Positions 41,001 through 56,400 of a stretch of DNA of 64,000 bases are shown piece after piece. The notes beneath the pieces were generated by a model. That model did not search any database, was not told the DNA's origin, and was given only the letters and a program-made list of their open reading frames with translations. A program made the position numbers and the translations under genes. Source of the stretch: Sycobia sp. Sy_11 (taxonomy: Eukaryota > Arthropoda > Insecta > Hymenoptera > Epichrysomallidae); contig JACCIC010000034.1 of assembly GCA_018907035.1 (NCBI GenBank), positions 1,152,001-1,216,000 of the forward strand. Reading direction: 5' to 3'. Positions within the stretch are counted from its first letter, which is position 1. Every line of letters starts with the position of its first letter.

Positions 41001-44000
41001 AATAGAAAAAAAAATTAAAGAAATAATCGAATTTAAAGATTCTTTTGCAGAAAATAAAATGGAAATGGGACAATTGATACAATTTAGTAAGGAAATCACA
41101 GATGTGAGTAATTAAAAATAAAATTTCTTTATAATATTTCTCTATAATATTTTTATTATCTCGTAAATTACAGGTGAGTCCAGAATCGCGCGTTGAACAG
41201 TATGTAAACCATTTATATGCTCGATTTGAAGCTGTTGAAAAATTTATTCTACAAAATCTAGAAAAATTACGTGAGTTAAAAGATAAACGAGAAGAGTATG
41301 AAAAAAATGCCAAAGATTTAGACACTTGGATCACTAGAGCAGAGGAAAAATTGAAGGTCTATGAAGAAATCAGTGGTCCAAAACCAATGACATTTTATCA
41401 AATGCGATTGAAAGAATTAAAATCATTTGGAGAAGAGCGAAACAAAGGTCAAAGTATTTTCAATCACACAGCGGAATCTGGTGAAGCTCTCTATTCGAAA
41501 ATAAATGCCGATGATCGAGAAACAATAAGAACAGAACTACGAAATCTTCGAAGTCGATTAGATAATTTAGCGGATAGAGTTTCTGTAATTTATAAAAAAG
41601 TAGAAAGTGATATGATGCACAGATCATCATTTGAAGATAAATATTCTCAAGTAAAATATAATTTATGTCTAGTTGAAAGCTATAAATTTTATATAATGGT
41701 CTCGTAATCATTATAATTTTATTTTCTTAATTATTATAACTTTTCAGGTTCGACAATGGGTGATTGATGCACGAAAAAAGCTGGGCAACAAGCAAGAATT
41801 GTTACCTACATTGCAGGAAAAAAAATTAGCCCTTCATGCATATAGAACTACATCACAAGACGTCAATGCTCATAAAATAATTTTACAACAACTACAAGAG
41901 CGACTAGTTTCAATGCCTGATGACGAATCTAGTTCTATGCTTAATACTGTATTGGAATCGTATGAAAAACTTTTTGAAGATATAGAAGATAGAATTAAAA
42001 TTGCAGAAAAACATGTAGCGAATCATGAAGCTTATCAGCAAACTTTTGAGAAAGCTAGGGATTGGATAAATACAATCGTGAACGAAACCTCGGTATTATT
42101 AGATGATCTTGCCATAGAACGTGAATCAGCAAAGTCAAATATAGGACTCATAGAAAATGTTTTACAACAAAAAGATGAGGGTGACCGAATCATAGAAGAT
42201 TGTAATCAGCAACTCAATATTATTCTAGAACAAACATCAATTCCAGGTAAGCTTCATAGAATATAAAAATTTTAATTAAGTTCGAAATAATATATGTATA
42301 AATCTTTCAATTATAGGCCATCCAGCTCTTCTAAAAGCTTTTGAAGAGCAAAAGAAAATTTGGCAGGATTTCTTAGCACGCTGTGCAATCTTTAGAGAGA
42401 AACTTAATCGTTTATTTGATGAATGGTCAGAGTTTCAAAAAGTAGTTGAGGAACTTGAAAATTGGACAAAACAAATGGAATCACAAGTTAAAGATCAAAG
42501 TTTAAAGAGTACAGAAGAGGCAAAAATTACGCATCTGCAGCGATTAAAATCATTAGAAGAAGAGATTCTTGCAAAAGCTCCAGAGTTCAATTCAGCAGTT
42601 GAAAAAAGTCAAAGCATCGAAGCAGAATCTGAATTAGTAACAAGAGTATCCAAACAAGCTACTAAATATCAAGCTCTAAGAAATCAGGCGCATGAATCTG
42701 TTAGTCGATATGAACAATTTGTAAAAGAACATAAAACTTTCAATGAACGTTATAATCATTTGACTAACTGGATAGCAGAACTACAAACTGAATTAAACAA
42801 ACATAGTGAAATTGTTGGTGATCTTAGTGTACTGCAACAGCGACAGAAAATCATACGAGATCTTGGCGATACACGCACAAAAGAAAATCCTAAATTTGAA
42901 TCGGTTATAGATCTTGGAGAAAAACTATATGCTCATACTTCACCGGAAGGTCGAGAGATAGTGCGTCAACAATTAAGAGGTTTAAGAACACTTTGGGATA
43001 GTTTCTCTGATGATTTGCAAATGACTTCTCAAAAATTAGATCAGTGTTTAACACAATTTTCAGAATTTTCACTTTCGCAAGAACAATTAACCGCTTGGTT
43101 ACGTGATGTAGAAAGAGCTATGCATCAACATACGGAATTAAAGTCTACGTTAGAAGAAAAAAGAGCACAACTACAAAATCATAAAATTATGCATCAAGAA
43201 ATTATGTCACATCAGTCTCTTGTTGAAGCAGTTTGCGAAAAAGCACAACAACTAGTTGATCAAACAAAAGACACGTCATTAAATATTTATTTGCAATCAA
43301 TAAAACAACTATTTCATAATATTGTATCAAAATCTCGCGATTTATTGGACAATCTTGAAGATTGTACAGACAAACATAATAAATTTAATGTTCATTGTAA
43401 ATCATTTTCCGATTGGCTTCAAGGTGAAAGAGAAAAATTACTAGAATGCAATGATTTTACCGGAGAGAGAACCGATATTTCAAGAAGATTAGCAACTCTG
43501 TTAATTCTCAAAGATGGACGAAATCAAGGAATGGACTTAATAAAAAAAATAAAAGATTTTGCTGTTATTGTTTTGAAAAGTACCGCACCAAAAGGGCAAG
43601 AAGCAATACACAATGAAATTGCAAATCTTGAAGCTAATTTAATGCAACATCTGAATGATATTGGTAAATTTTATAATTAAAATCAAATTTTTTAGTCTTG
43701 CATTAACGTCTTTTTAATAGCGCTTGTTTATTACAGAATCTATTGAAGCTAAACAAAATGCTGCTTCATCACAATGGGAAGAATTTGAAGAACCTTTAGA
43801 ATTGTTTATGAAATGGTTCCGTACCATGGAGGCTGCATTCAGAGATCAACAGTTACAACCAACTTTAAAAGAAAAACAGGTTCGATTGGCTTCTTTCAAA
43901 GAAAAACGAGAAACCATTTTGAAAAAAGAAAACGAAATCGACCGATTTGTAGATAAATCGCACGTACTTCTGAACTCCAGTGGCGTTGAAAGAATTAAAC

Positions 44001-46312
44001 CATTAATATCTCAAATAAGCAATAGGTAATATGATACACTAAAGTTAATAATTGTTTCTTTATAGTCGGTGATACACTATATACTCATCTTTTTTTTAAA
44101 CAAATATATAGATATACAGCACTTCTTAGTCTCAGCAAAGATGTCATCAATCGATGTGAAGAAATTGTTGATAATCATAAAATTTATGATGAGAAGTTAT
44201 CTAATACTGACGCTTGGTTAACTCCACTAGAAAAACACTTAGCTACTTTGAAAACTGATGAAGTGACAGAAAGTCCTGAAGCAAAGAACTCTAAATTAAA
44301 AATACTTTTGAGTGAGAGAGAGCAAGCGGAAAATCACTTAAGTGCATTATCTGCAGCTGGTGAAAGAATTTTACCCGATACATCAGCGCAGGGTCGGGAA
44401 ATTATTAGACAAGAAATAAGACGTTCTCGTGAAAGATGGGAAAATTTGGCAGAGGGAATAATTGAGCAACAAAAGAAACAGGGTCTACAATCATTACAAT
44501 GGTCCAGTTATCAAGAGACCCTACAACAAATTCTTACATGGTTAGATAGTATGGAACGAGTTATTAAACAAGAATCATCTAATATGCCATCTTCTCTTCA
44601 AGAGGTTCGCTCCAAATTATTAAAATGCAAGGTAAATATTGAATAACTACATTTCATGCTGAATTAGTAAATATTTATAAGGTTTTTTAATGATAAAAGT
44701 GCTTACAGAAAATAATTTTAATCACGTTTTGTTTTGCAGACTTTACATCAGGAAATTCTAGCGCACAAGCGAATTATTGAAGCAGTTTCTGAAAAAGCTA
44801 ATGCTTTAATTCAGGTTTCTCAGGCTCCATCCGATATTCAAGAGAAAGTTAAATCTGTCTGTCAGAGATATGAAAAATTAGTCGATACATCATTAAAAGG
44901 ATTGAATAACTTAGAGGTGATATTGGAAGTATTCCAACAATTTCATGACTTACAAAAGGCGTATAAAAATTATCAAAAAGGACGATGGGATAAACTTGCC
45001 AATTATAACGATTATACAGGAAATAAAGCGGCGCTACAAGCTCGCTTGATGAACATAATTGAAATTCAAGATAATTTAAGTGAAGGAGAAGTAAAATTAA
45101 ATGTTTTAGATAAACACGTAGCTAAAAGTTCAGGAGTAATATCACCTAGATCACAAGAATCAATGGAAAGAGATTTAAACAATTTAAGGTAAGTGATTTT
45201 AGCTGTGTATAAAATACGTTAATTTTCTTTATAATAAATAGCATATTTAATTTAATGTAATATACTTTCAGATTTGAAAGTAAGAAATTTGCTAATGCAG
45301 TGGGAGATGCCGTTCGGTCTATTGAAGAAAAAATACAGCAGTGGAGCGAATATGAAAATTCATTAGAAAGGCTGCTTATTTGGTTATCAGATGCTGAAAC
45401 ATCTCTAAAAAATTATTGTCTTAAAAATACAGTGGAAGAAAAACAGGAACAGCTACAAAAATATCAGGTATATTTAAAAATTTTTACAAATATTATCTTT
45501 CTATAACTCCATTTTTATTCTTATTTCATACTCTGTAGCTCATAAAAAATAGATTAAAACTATAATACGTGAATTTTTGCCTCATCACATTTCAAAATTA
45601 TTATTATCTGTTTTTCAAAATTTACTCCTTAGGATCTACAAAAAGTAATGGAATCTAGGAACGCGGATGTCTTGGAACTGGTGGCTCTCGGTGACCACCT
45701 CGAGCAAGTAAGAGACTCAATCGCGATCTCTTAAGCTTTGTCAGCTGGAGCTATGCCATTTGACTTTTTATTATTTTACTGTCTCAGTCAAATCATTTTG
45801 GCTTTTTAATCTAATCTTTTATTGCAAAACATCTAGCTTTCGGGAATGAGGAAGCTTTAAGGTTGTGCAACATGCAGGCTAAGCGGAATTTTTCAGCATT
45901 TTCTAGCACTATATTTTTTCATTTCAGTTACCTATTTTCTTCGATTTCGATACGCTTGCATATCTTACGAATGAAATTTTATTGATTTTAAATTTTCATG
46001 TCTATTTAAAATTTGTTTTTTGCACAATTCAAATGTTTATTTTTATACTTTTATATTACCTTTTCTATATCCCTCTTGGATCGATATTTTTAAATCGTAA
46101 AGGGTAGAAGCTATATTAGAAATAAAGCTATAGAGTTTTTCGTTTAATGTTTTAGGCACTGCTTGTTAATCTTCGTCAAAATGAAGTAGATTTTGATAAG
46201 ATGAGTGATGATTCGTCCGATCTAGTTCAAATAAGTGGGGAGTCAAGATTCTCTGTTAGTGTTCAACAAGTAACATCTCGTTTTCAATCAATACAAGTTA
46301 CGGCTAAGGTAA

Positions 46313-46393
<81 letters not shown>

Positions 46394-49300
46394 AGCATTT
46401 TTAAATGATTCGTAATTTTTTTTTATCATGCAGATTAATTATTTTGTTGTATTATTGCTGATAATTTATTAAATTTATTTTAATCTCTGCTGTTAGTAAA
46501 ATTGGATTTATTAATGTCTCATATTCTGTTTGAATATCAGGAATTAGTAAAAAAATGTGATCAAGCATTGGCAGATCACGTATTATATCTCGACAGATAC
46601 AAACAATGTTCGGAACGTTTGGCTGCTGCTCAACAAACATATCAGGTCACTCGAGACAATCTTTCTGGAACCCGTCAAGAATTATCCTCACATATCGAGA
46701 CGATTCGTGATCTTCTTGCTCGGCAATCTTCGATGATTTTACTTGTAAATGGCACGGTTGAAGCTGGTGAGCGACTGTACCCAACTACTGGCACAGAAGG
46801 GCGAGAAATTATTCGTCAGCAATTATTAGATTTACAGCAAGCTTTGGAAACTCTTTATGATGGCATGGCTCTTACCGAGCGCGAGATTCAATCAAAAATA
46901 TCACGCTGGTCAGGCTTTGATGAATGTAGTGAAACATTTGAAACTTGGTTGAAAAATGCAGAGGCATATTTGAAACCAGATATTGAATTAAAAACTACTC
47001 TCGATGAAAAACGAACTCAATTGCAAATCTACAGGACCTTTTTACACGAAGCTCAAGCACATCAGCAAGATCTGTTTGATTTACGAGATAAAGCAGATTC
47101 TCTTCCTAAGAGTACAGAGAAATTTGAACAACTTTTGAATAATTTAAGTAGTAGACACGCAACTATACTTAAACGCATTTCAGGATTCGTTGAAAGGTAT
47201 TGAAATTAGTTTTTAATAAAAACTTAATATATTAATGTAATGCTTTAAATCATATTTTAAGTATAATAAATGTTAGTAATTTGTAATAAAATACACAATA
47301 GTGTATTAAATTATGCTAGAAATTTCTATTTTGAGTAAATCTAAATGAAGAGTATTCAAATTAATTTTATGAAAAACATAATATTATAAATAATATATCA
47401 TTAAAGTTAAGCATAAGCCTTACTAGCTAAACCATGCCTTGTTTAATAGAAACTAATTTATTTCATTAGATATGAAGGTATTGTAAGTGATCATCAACAA
47501 TATAGTAAAGCAGTGCTTGATACTCATGAGTGGTTGGATGCTACGTTAAATGCCATTAATCTGTGGGGCGAAGTTGAATTAGAAAGAGTATCATTACATA
47601 CGAATTTAGATCGTCTGCAAAATTTACTTCAAAGTCTGCCTGAAGATGAACATAGAGTTCACAGAATTCGAAGTCTCGGAGAAAAAGTAATTCCAGGTAC
47701 TTTAGAATCAGGTCAAGTTAATATTAGATCACAAATTGACTCGTCGCAGCAAGAGTGGGAAGGACTGATTTCAGCTGTAAAAATGACCATAGATGCATTG
47801 GAAACAAAACTGCAGCAATGGAATGAATACGAAACTTCTAAAGAGCGTTGCCTTGCATGGATTCGTGATACTGATACAAAGTTGCATGCTGTAGACTTAA
47901 GGTCAACATTAGAAGAAAAGAAAGAACAGCTAGAAAAGCTTCGAAATTTGCAAGGTGAAATTCGCGCTAAAGAGCTAGAAATCGATGCAGTCAATGAACG
48001 AGCTCACCAATTACATAAACAAACATCCTCGCGCAGTTCTCAAATTTCTGAATTAGGCATTAAATATCAACAAATCTCTTGTAAAGTTAAGAATTTAAAT
48101 AATCGATGGCAGCAATATGTTACAAGTCATCAAGAATTTGATAATCAATTGTCTGAATGTACTCGTTGGCTTGATGAAATTCGTAATAAATTGGCGTATT
48201 GTTCCGATCTCAGTGCAACCTCTCAAGTAGATCTTGAAAAGAAAATGGAAATTATACAAGATTTATTGCTTTATAAAGAAAACGGATTTGCAAAGGTAAT
48301 GTCGCATTACTACATTAGTTATCAATATTAATTTAATATTAATATATAATATTAGAAACTAACTTGTGAATTTATTTTTAACAGATTCAAGGAGTTGTTG
48401 AACTAGCCCAAGGTGTATTATCAAACACTGCTCCAGCAGGTCATCAAGCTATTAATGATGCTGTAATAAAATTACAGGAGCAATGGAGCTCGCTTGCTTC
48501 TAAAATGCTTGAAACAAAAACAAACTTAGATGATTCAATTAATAAATGGGCGGGTTTACTTGAACAAATACAATTAATAAAGAAAACGGTAGATCATATG
48601 GAGACTTCTGCTAATGAAATTTCACAATTTCAAACAACGATGACTGAAAAACGATCCCAGTTAGAAAGAATTAAGTCATTAGAAGAAAAAGTACGATGTG
48701 AAAATATCGAAGTTGATGGACTGAAGGCTCAAGTTAGAGAAATGATAGCAAGTGGACAACAGGGTATTGCAGCTTCTCAAGCACAAGATATTCTTAATAA
48801 GTAAGTTATATGACTCTGAAAATCAATGTACAAAATAGAGTTTTATTTATCCAATACACAAATCATTGTTTAATCTACTTTTATCAAAAATTTTCAGATT
48901 CGATGCACTCTTTGAAAAAATAAAATTACTGTTGACTGAACGAGAAGAGCAATTCAAAGACCATCGGCTTTATAAGGAAGCCCACGATGATTTAATTAAC
49001 TGGCTAAATCGTGCTCGTGAAAAGATTCCATCTATGAAACAGCGCTCATTGAGCGATAAGCTTGCAATTGAAAATGCTGCAGCACCTCTTGAAAGTCTTC
49101 TTAATAAAAAAGCTCAAGGAGAACTTATGGTCGAACATTTACAGCACACTGGCCAAGTTGTTTGTGCTAGTACAAGTCCTCAAGGACAAGAAGTTATTCG
49201 TAATGAAATGCGAGCACTCACGGAAAGCTTTGAGAGTCTTTTTAATGAAATAAAACAGCATAAAGATAAATTAGAAATGACTGTTAGTCAATGGCGTGAC

Positions 49301-52300
49301 TACAAGGATGAGTATGAAAGGCTAAGCGATTGGCTGCAACAATTTGATATCCTTATAAAAGCTCAAAAAAATTCTTTGTTACCAAATGTAGTAGAAAAGG
49401 AAAAGCAGGTCAAAGAAGTTAAAGAAATTCTTAATAATTTGAGCAAGGGTCAAGAACAAATTGACAAATTCAATAAATCTGCTTCTACATTACTTTCAAC
49501 TCCATTGGATACGTATGTTAATAACCAGTTACGTCATTTGAACTCGCGGTATCAGGTTCAGATGAATTTGGCAAAGGATGTTTTACAAAAGGTGGAGATG
49601 AATTTGGCTCATCATCGAGAGTACGAAGAGAATCTTGAAAAAACTCGCCATTGGATAGAAAATGCCAAACAGATAATTCGTCAAGGCACAGAGGCTGCGT
49701 CAACTAGCAGTCGTGAAGAACTTCAAAGAAGGTTGGATAAAATTCAAGAACTTTTGAGGAAACGCGAAGAAGGTCAAAATCTTGTTCATTTGACTGTAAA
49801 CTGTGGCGAGAAAGTCATGCGAAATACAAGGTATAAGAATTAATAATTCATTCTGTGTTATGTTTTAGATTAAATAGTAGAAAATGTATTTTTAAGTAAC
49901 TTAAAAATAAAAATTCGTACATCGAATGATATACAGCAATCTAATAAATAGTTTTAGCGGCTTTTTAATTTTTTTTCTAACTTCATATAATTCTAATAGC
50001 AGTTAGACTATTCTTAACTACTCATACGTACAATCTGAAATATAAAATTCCAAATTAATTTTGTTAGTTAAAAACAATTTAGATAATTAGAAATATTTAT
50101 ACGAAATGAAATTTCTTTTTGAAATTGCTCTATTAATAATGTACATTTCAATAAATAAGCCTTTCAATTATTACCATAATAAACAAAATTATCAATTAGG
50201 TATTAAATAAAAAAGTATATGGTTATATTATGATAAATAATTTTGCACAAAGTTTGAAATATAAAATTTCTCATTAGGTCTGATGGGCGTGAAGAAATAG
50301 CGAATCAATTAAAAGAAATTCAAAATGATTGGGAACGATTAGTAAAGAAAATATCAACGACTAAAGTACATTTGGAGACAAGTCTGCTTCAATGGGCTGA
50401 TTATAGTTCATCGTATTCGCAACTGCAACAATGGATTAACGATAGAGAGGCTAAACTTCAACAAGTTTGTGAACAAAAAGTCTCTAAAGCTCGAAAGGGT
50501 CTTGCAGGTCTGAATTCTTTGGCTATTGGAGAGCGAAAAGCAAATCTACGCCAAACAAATAGTATTGTCCAAGATATCGTGGCCTTTGAACCAATGATTC
50601 AATCTGTGACAACAAAAGCTGAAGATTTACAACAGGCTACTCCCGCTACTGAAATTTCAATTAAATATGAAACATTAAGTAAGCAGGCGCAAGAGCTATA
50701 CGCTAAGCAAAAAGAAACTGTTGAACAGCATCAAGCATTCATTGATAGTGGAAATGAATTTATTCAATGGATCAGAGTAGCTAAAGAAAGACTAGGTAAA
50801 TGTTCTGAACCAACTGGAGACAAAGATTCACTAGCGAGTAAAATAGCACAGTTAAAAGTTCTCCAAAGTGAGCTAACAGTCGGGCAGAAAAAACTTGAAA
50901 ATGCTCTAGTACAAGGGAATCTAGCTTGTCAAATAGCTGATGATGAAGAAAAGGAGATCATTGAAGAGGAAGTTGCTTTACTTCAAGAGGAATATGACAA
51001 CTATGTGTAAGTATTTCTTTCTTTTAATGTAATGGAAAGAATTCCGAAATCAGAAAATTATTATACTAAATCATTTGAATGATCTTATACGATTAGTTTA
51101 ATAGTTGCTTTTTTAAATCAATGGATAAATCAATTTTTAGAGTAAAAGAATTTTAAATATTTTTTTTTGTTTATTACTTTCAGAGACTCGTTGAATAATA
51201 CCAAGAGTTTGCTTGAAGTAGGAATTGTGAAGTGGACTGAATATGAAGACCAATTCTCAGAAGCTGAAGAATGGTTAACTCAAACTGAACAATTGGTGCA
51301 AAGCTTCAATAAATTACAGGATAGTTTGGAGGAGAAAAAAAATGTTCTAGAACAATTTCAAGGACATCTTCAAACGTTATTTGATTGGCAAAAAGAACTT
51401 GATAGATTAAATATGAAGGCTCAAATGCTTTTGGAAACTTGTGCTGATACTCGAATTTCAAATGCAGTAACACAATTGACTACTAAATATAATGCATTAC
51501 TTTCCATTGCAAAAGAAATTATGAGACGACTGGAATTACATTATCAGGTATACATGTTAATATCTTTAATATGAATAATAAATATAAAAAAAGAAAATTT
51601 ATTAAAAAAATAATGATACTATGTAACTTTTTGTAATAAGTGTTTGAATTTAAAAAGGATTTAAAATAATACAGAATTCTTTTTTATTACAGGAACATCA
51701 ACAGCATAATACGCTTTACCAAGAGTGCCAAGACTGGATCGATAGAACACGTGATAAATTAAATGAGTGTAAAGATACTCCGAACACACTTATTGAAGTG
51801 AACAATAAACTTCATACATGCAAAATGATACGCCAAAGTTTGGAACAAGGGCAAAACAAATTACGCTATGCTCTTGAACTAAAAGAAAAAGTAATTATGA
51901 ATACTGAACAAAATGGCGCAGTTAAAATAAAAGAAAATACAGAAAACTTAAAAGCAGATTTTGACAAATTACTAATTGATGTCGATGAAGCTAGACAAAA
52001 ACTTGCTGCTCGTGCTACAGTTTTAGAAGAACTTAATAAAATGCATCGACTAATTGCAGATTGGCTTGAAGAAGTAGAAAGTAACGTCCATTTTGACGAA
52101 GTTTATCGAAATGATTTAAGTGAAAAACGTGCTCTCTTAGAAAAATATAAGACTGTTCAGAGGGATATTCAAGGACACCATGAAAATATTGAAAAGCTTA
52201 AACTTCGGTTAATGGACGATTCTAATATTTCTAAAAGCCCGTATGAGTCAACTATTGCCAAATATGATCAACTTCGAAAATTAGTTGCCCAAAAGATACA

Positions 52301-53387
52301 TGTAAGTTTACGTATAAATTTAATTTACGTATTAAGATTTAAGCAAAAACTTATTATAAATCCAACAATTACTAATGAATTATATTATCTGAAAATTACT
52401 TTTTTCTATAAATCACAGTCTTTAATTTTTAATATCTTAGTCTTTTTGCATAAAACGAAATCCATTCCTAATCTTATACTTCTACTTTTTAGAAACTTGA
52501 GGAGCAAGTTAAGGATCATGAAATATATCAGAAAGCATTTAATGAAGCATCAGACTGGGTACGACGAGCCAAAGTTGATTTACAACAATATAGCATTACA
52601 CATGGCGAAAAAGAGAAAGTTATAGAAAGAGAAGGCAAAGTTCAGCAAATGATAAATACACTTCCTAAAGGACAGTTATTAATTTCTAAATTAGTAGAGA
52701 CGAGTCAGGTTGTTCTTAGTACTACCGGTCCAGAAGGCCAGGATACAATCAATCATGATGTCGATCAAATACAAGCTGATTGGAATTACTTACAATCACA
52801 ATGTCATGAGGCAGAGAAAACTCTGTCGAATTGTATTCTAACATGGTCACAATTTATCACTGCGCTCGAAAGTATGCAAAATTGGATCGATCAATTTAAA
52901 AAGAAATTGAGTAGTGAACAAGCTAAAGAAAATAAAACACCAGAGGATCTAACACGATGTAGAAGTTTAGTAGATGAAGCTGTTCGTCAAAAACCAATTC
53001 TTGAAGATTTGAATGATAAATGTGAGATTCTAATGGAATTGAGTGCATGTAACTGGGCGAGAGAAAAGGCGGTTCAATTACAATCAGCTTACACGGGTTT
53101 ATTAACTGAAGCCCAAGGGTTAGTGTCAAAAGTGGAGAAGAATTTATCTGATCACACAGAATTTTTAAAAGCCAAAAAGGAAATGAAAGAATGGCTGACT
53201 ACAGCTCATGGTTCTATTCAAGATTGTGTTGGTGTTGGAGATGTTGCATGGGCTGAAGATAAACTGGAAACAACCAAGGTAAGTACCAAAAAATGAGCAT
53301 GTGATTAAATAAATTATAATTTATTTTTAATGTTATATCATATAAAAAATTAATAATAAATTATATTAAAGTTAATTTTATTAATTA

Positions 53388-53431
<44 letters not shown>

Positions 53432-56400
53432 CTTATTAATCTTATTAATAAAGATTATAATTTCTTTAGCTCGTTTCAACAAGAATTACAGAAGGACAAC
53501 ATTTACTATCTACATTAACGGAGGCTTTCGCAAAAGCCATTAATACCGCGCTTCCAGAACAACAGGATCAACTGCGAACAGATATGGCTGAATTGCGTTC
53601 CAGCTGGGAACAACTTAGTATCGACTTAAACACTATTCAAGCGCAGGTTAAATCAGTTCTTAGTAGGTGGGAAGATTTTGAAGATATGAGAAATCGTTTT
53701 GAAAAATGGCTAGATAAAATAGGGGAGTCTATAGAGATTCTACCAGATACTAAAGGAGAATTGGGAGAGATGAAAACTATTCTTGAAAAATATAAGCACA
53801 TGAAAGATGAAGTTGAGAGTAGAAAATCTGATTTGGACCATTTAATGAACGAAGCATCCGAATTATCAAGCTGGGCTAAAGATAATTCAACTCTCCAGCA
53901 AGTGAAGACTTTGAGCTCTCGTTGGGAATCCTTACAGGGCAGAGTAAATGATCAGAAAAACTTGATTGAAGATGAAATTAAAGAGTATAATGAATATCAT
54001 GCAGCTCTGCAAGAAACAGAAAAATGGCTTTTACAGGTGTCCTTTCAACTAATGGCACATAATTCGTTGCATATTATTAGCAAAGAACAAACATTAGAAC
54101 AAATAAAACAACATACAATACTATTAAATGAAATCAGAAATTATGAATATGTATTGGATGAGTTGAAAGCTAAAGGTGAAGGTCAAATCAATAGATATGA
54201 AATATCCAATTCCTCTCTTAAACCCACAATTCTTACACAGTTACAAAATGTAAGAGATAGTTATAATTCCTTACTTAATACTGCTTTACAAATAGAAAAT
54301 CGATTGAGTGAATCTTTAGCTAAGTTCGAAGAATATGAAAACACTTTAGAGAGTATTATGAGAAATTTAGAAGCTTATGAACCAGAGGTAAGTAGGGAGC
54401 AGGAAGCACCATTGGATACTTTAGAGTCTGCAGAAAATAGCCTAGCATCGGCCAAATTGCTGTATAATAAGCTGCATGCAGAAAAAGCTCGACTTGTCGT
54501 AGCTGTAGAAGCTTGCGAAGCAGCAGCTGCATCCGTTTCGAGACCTGGAAGCCCGTTGGATGCTTCTCCTGTGCAAATCTCAGCTAAGGAGTTGGAAGTT
54601 CGCAATCGTTTAGATGATTTAATTGATCAGGTATACAATAGTTTAATCACTTTTTATTTGTTTTAATATGTTGTAATGTTTTTCAATTTATATTTATCAT
54701 TATTAAAGCATGCGGTAGCGTACTGGAGACAAATATACTGCCTTTAGTACACTACCACCTGCTTATATATGTTTTATGTGACAATTCTAACCTTTAATTT
54801 ATATGTCGTTTGCTCTTCCGCAAATGCTTATTAACTCACTGAATTCAAGCATGTCTTCATTTTTGTTAATATTGTTATTATTATCATTATTATTATTATT
54901 GCTTTCATTATTTATTTTTTAATTTGTGCATGAAATAATCAATGTGTATAGAGAGTAACAGAGAACTCCACAAGGCGAATTAAAGGGCTTCTTATCAGCA
55001 TCGAACAAAATGGTTTTCAAGAAAAATTAAATGCTTTATGTGAAAAGGTTTGCACTTTTGCTTCTGTCTTATTTATTTTATTTTTGCAGAATTAAATAAT
55101 CAAACTATTTTTAGCGTAAAAGTAATAAATTATGGTAATATTTATTTAACATGTAATATTTAAATAATTTGTATTTCACAGGCCAGAAAAAGCTTATAAA
55201 AATTCAATTTTGATAAATAATAACGATAAATTATAGTGAAATGATAATATTAAATTCAAATTCAATAGAATAAAATTAAATCTAATGATATTTTTCTTCC
55301 TTAAAAATATCCTATTTTATAAATTCTAGAAAAATTACTGAAATGAACTTGTAGATGTAAACTTAATATCCAAATATTTGTAATATAACATACCCTTAAA
55401 AATTATAGGAAAATTTCCTTTTCTCCAATTCGTATATTTATTTTTAATTTTTTTTACTGTAACTACTTTATTTCATGAAAATTCTAATAAAATTAGGCCA
55501 ATAATTGAAAAATTGCACATTTTTCATGAACTGTTTTCTATTGTTTTTGTTCGCTTTCACTTTCAATGTTCAATGTTCCATGATATAATATATCAATAAT
55601 ATATAAATTAAATAATATAATATTTAGATTATATCATCAATGTAGTATTTTAATTATACCATCTACAAAATTTTGAAGAAAATTTGTTTGCTAGCAGTCT
55701 TTAATCTGAACCCTCTGGTTAGCTATAAGAAACATAATAATTAAAAATTGTTAGCGATTGCTATTTGTTAAGAAAACTAATTGGCAATCATAAACTAGTT
55801 TGACTGATTAAGATATCTACTTTCGTTTCGATAATTATTTCTTAAATAAAACTCTATTAATTATGTAATTATGTTAGTCTTATTCATATTAATTAGTATG
55901 AATTACTATTATTGTTATTATTTACTAACTTTTGTATTATATAGTTGCTTAAAATTTATGAAATATATTCATTTTTGAATTTTTTGATTAGAATATTGTT
56001 ATCAATAAAAACAATTTTTTTAAATTATTTACACTTATAACACGAATATCCATATCAATTTTAGATGCAATCGCATTTATCAAATGTAACAAAAGCAGTG
56101 AGTGAATTAGAAGAACAGACACGTCAGAAAAATGCTCTTATGGTATGGATAAATCAACAACGCGCTTTGTGCGCTGAATGGAAGTCACGACCAGCAAAGC
56201 TACGCTCCGAAGCTGCGCAGTCTGAACTTCAAGCAATGAATGATTTACTGGCTAACGTTGGTGAACGTCGTAGTCGTGCTGAAACTGAGCTTCTTATATC
56301 TTTGGACGGTCAGGATGTTGACATTGAGGAAGGACTGGATAAACTGGAGGCCGAACTTATTGACGCGATAGCTGGCAAACAGGCTGCTCAAGATCTAATT

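Noticed and set aside
40092..41334. Minus-strand ORFs opposite exons 15-17
   Set aside because: Ser/Phe-rich reverse readings of AT-rich coding sequence; no independent signal.
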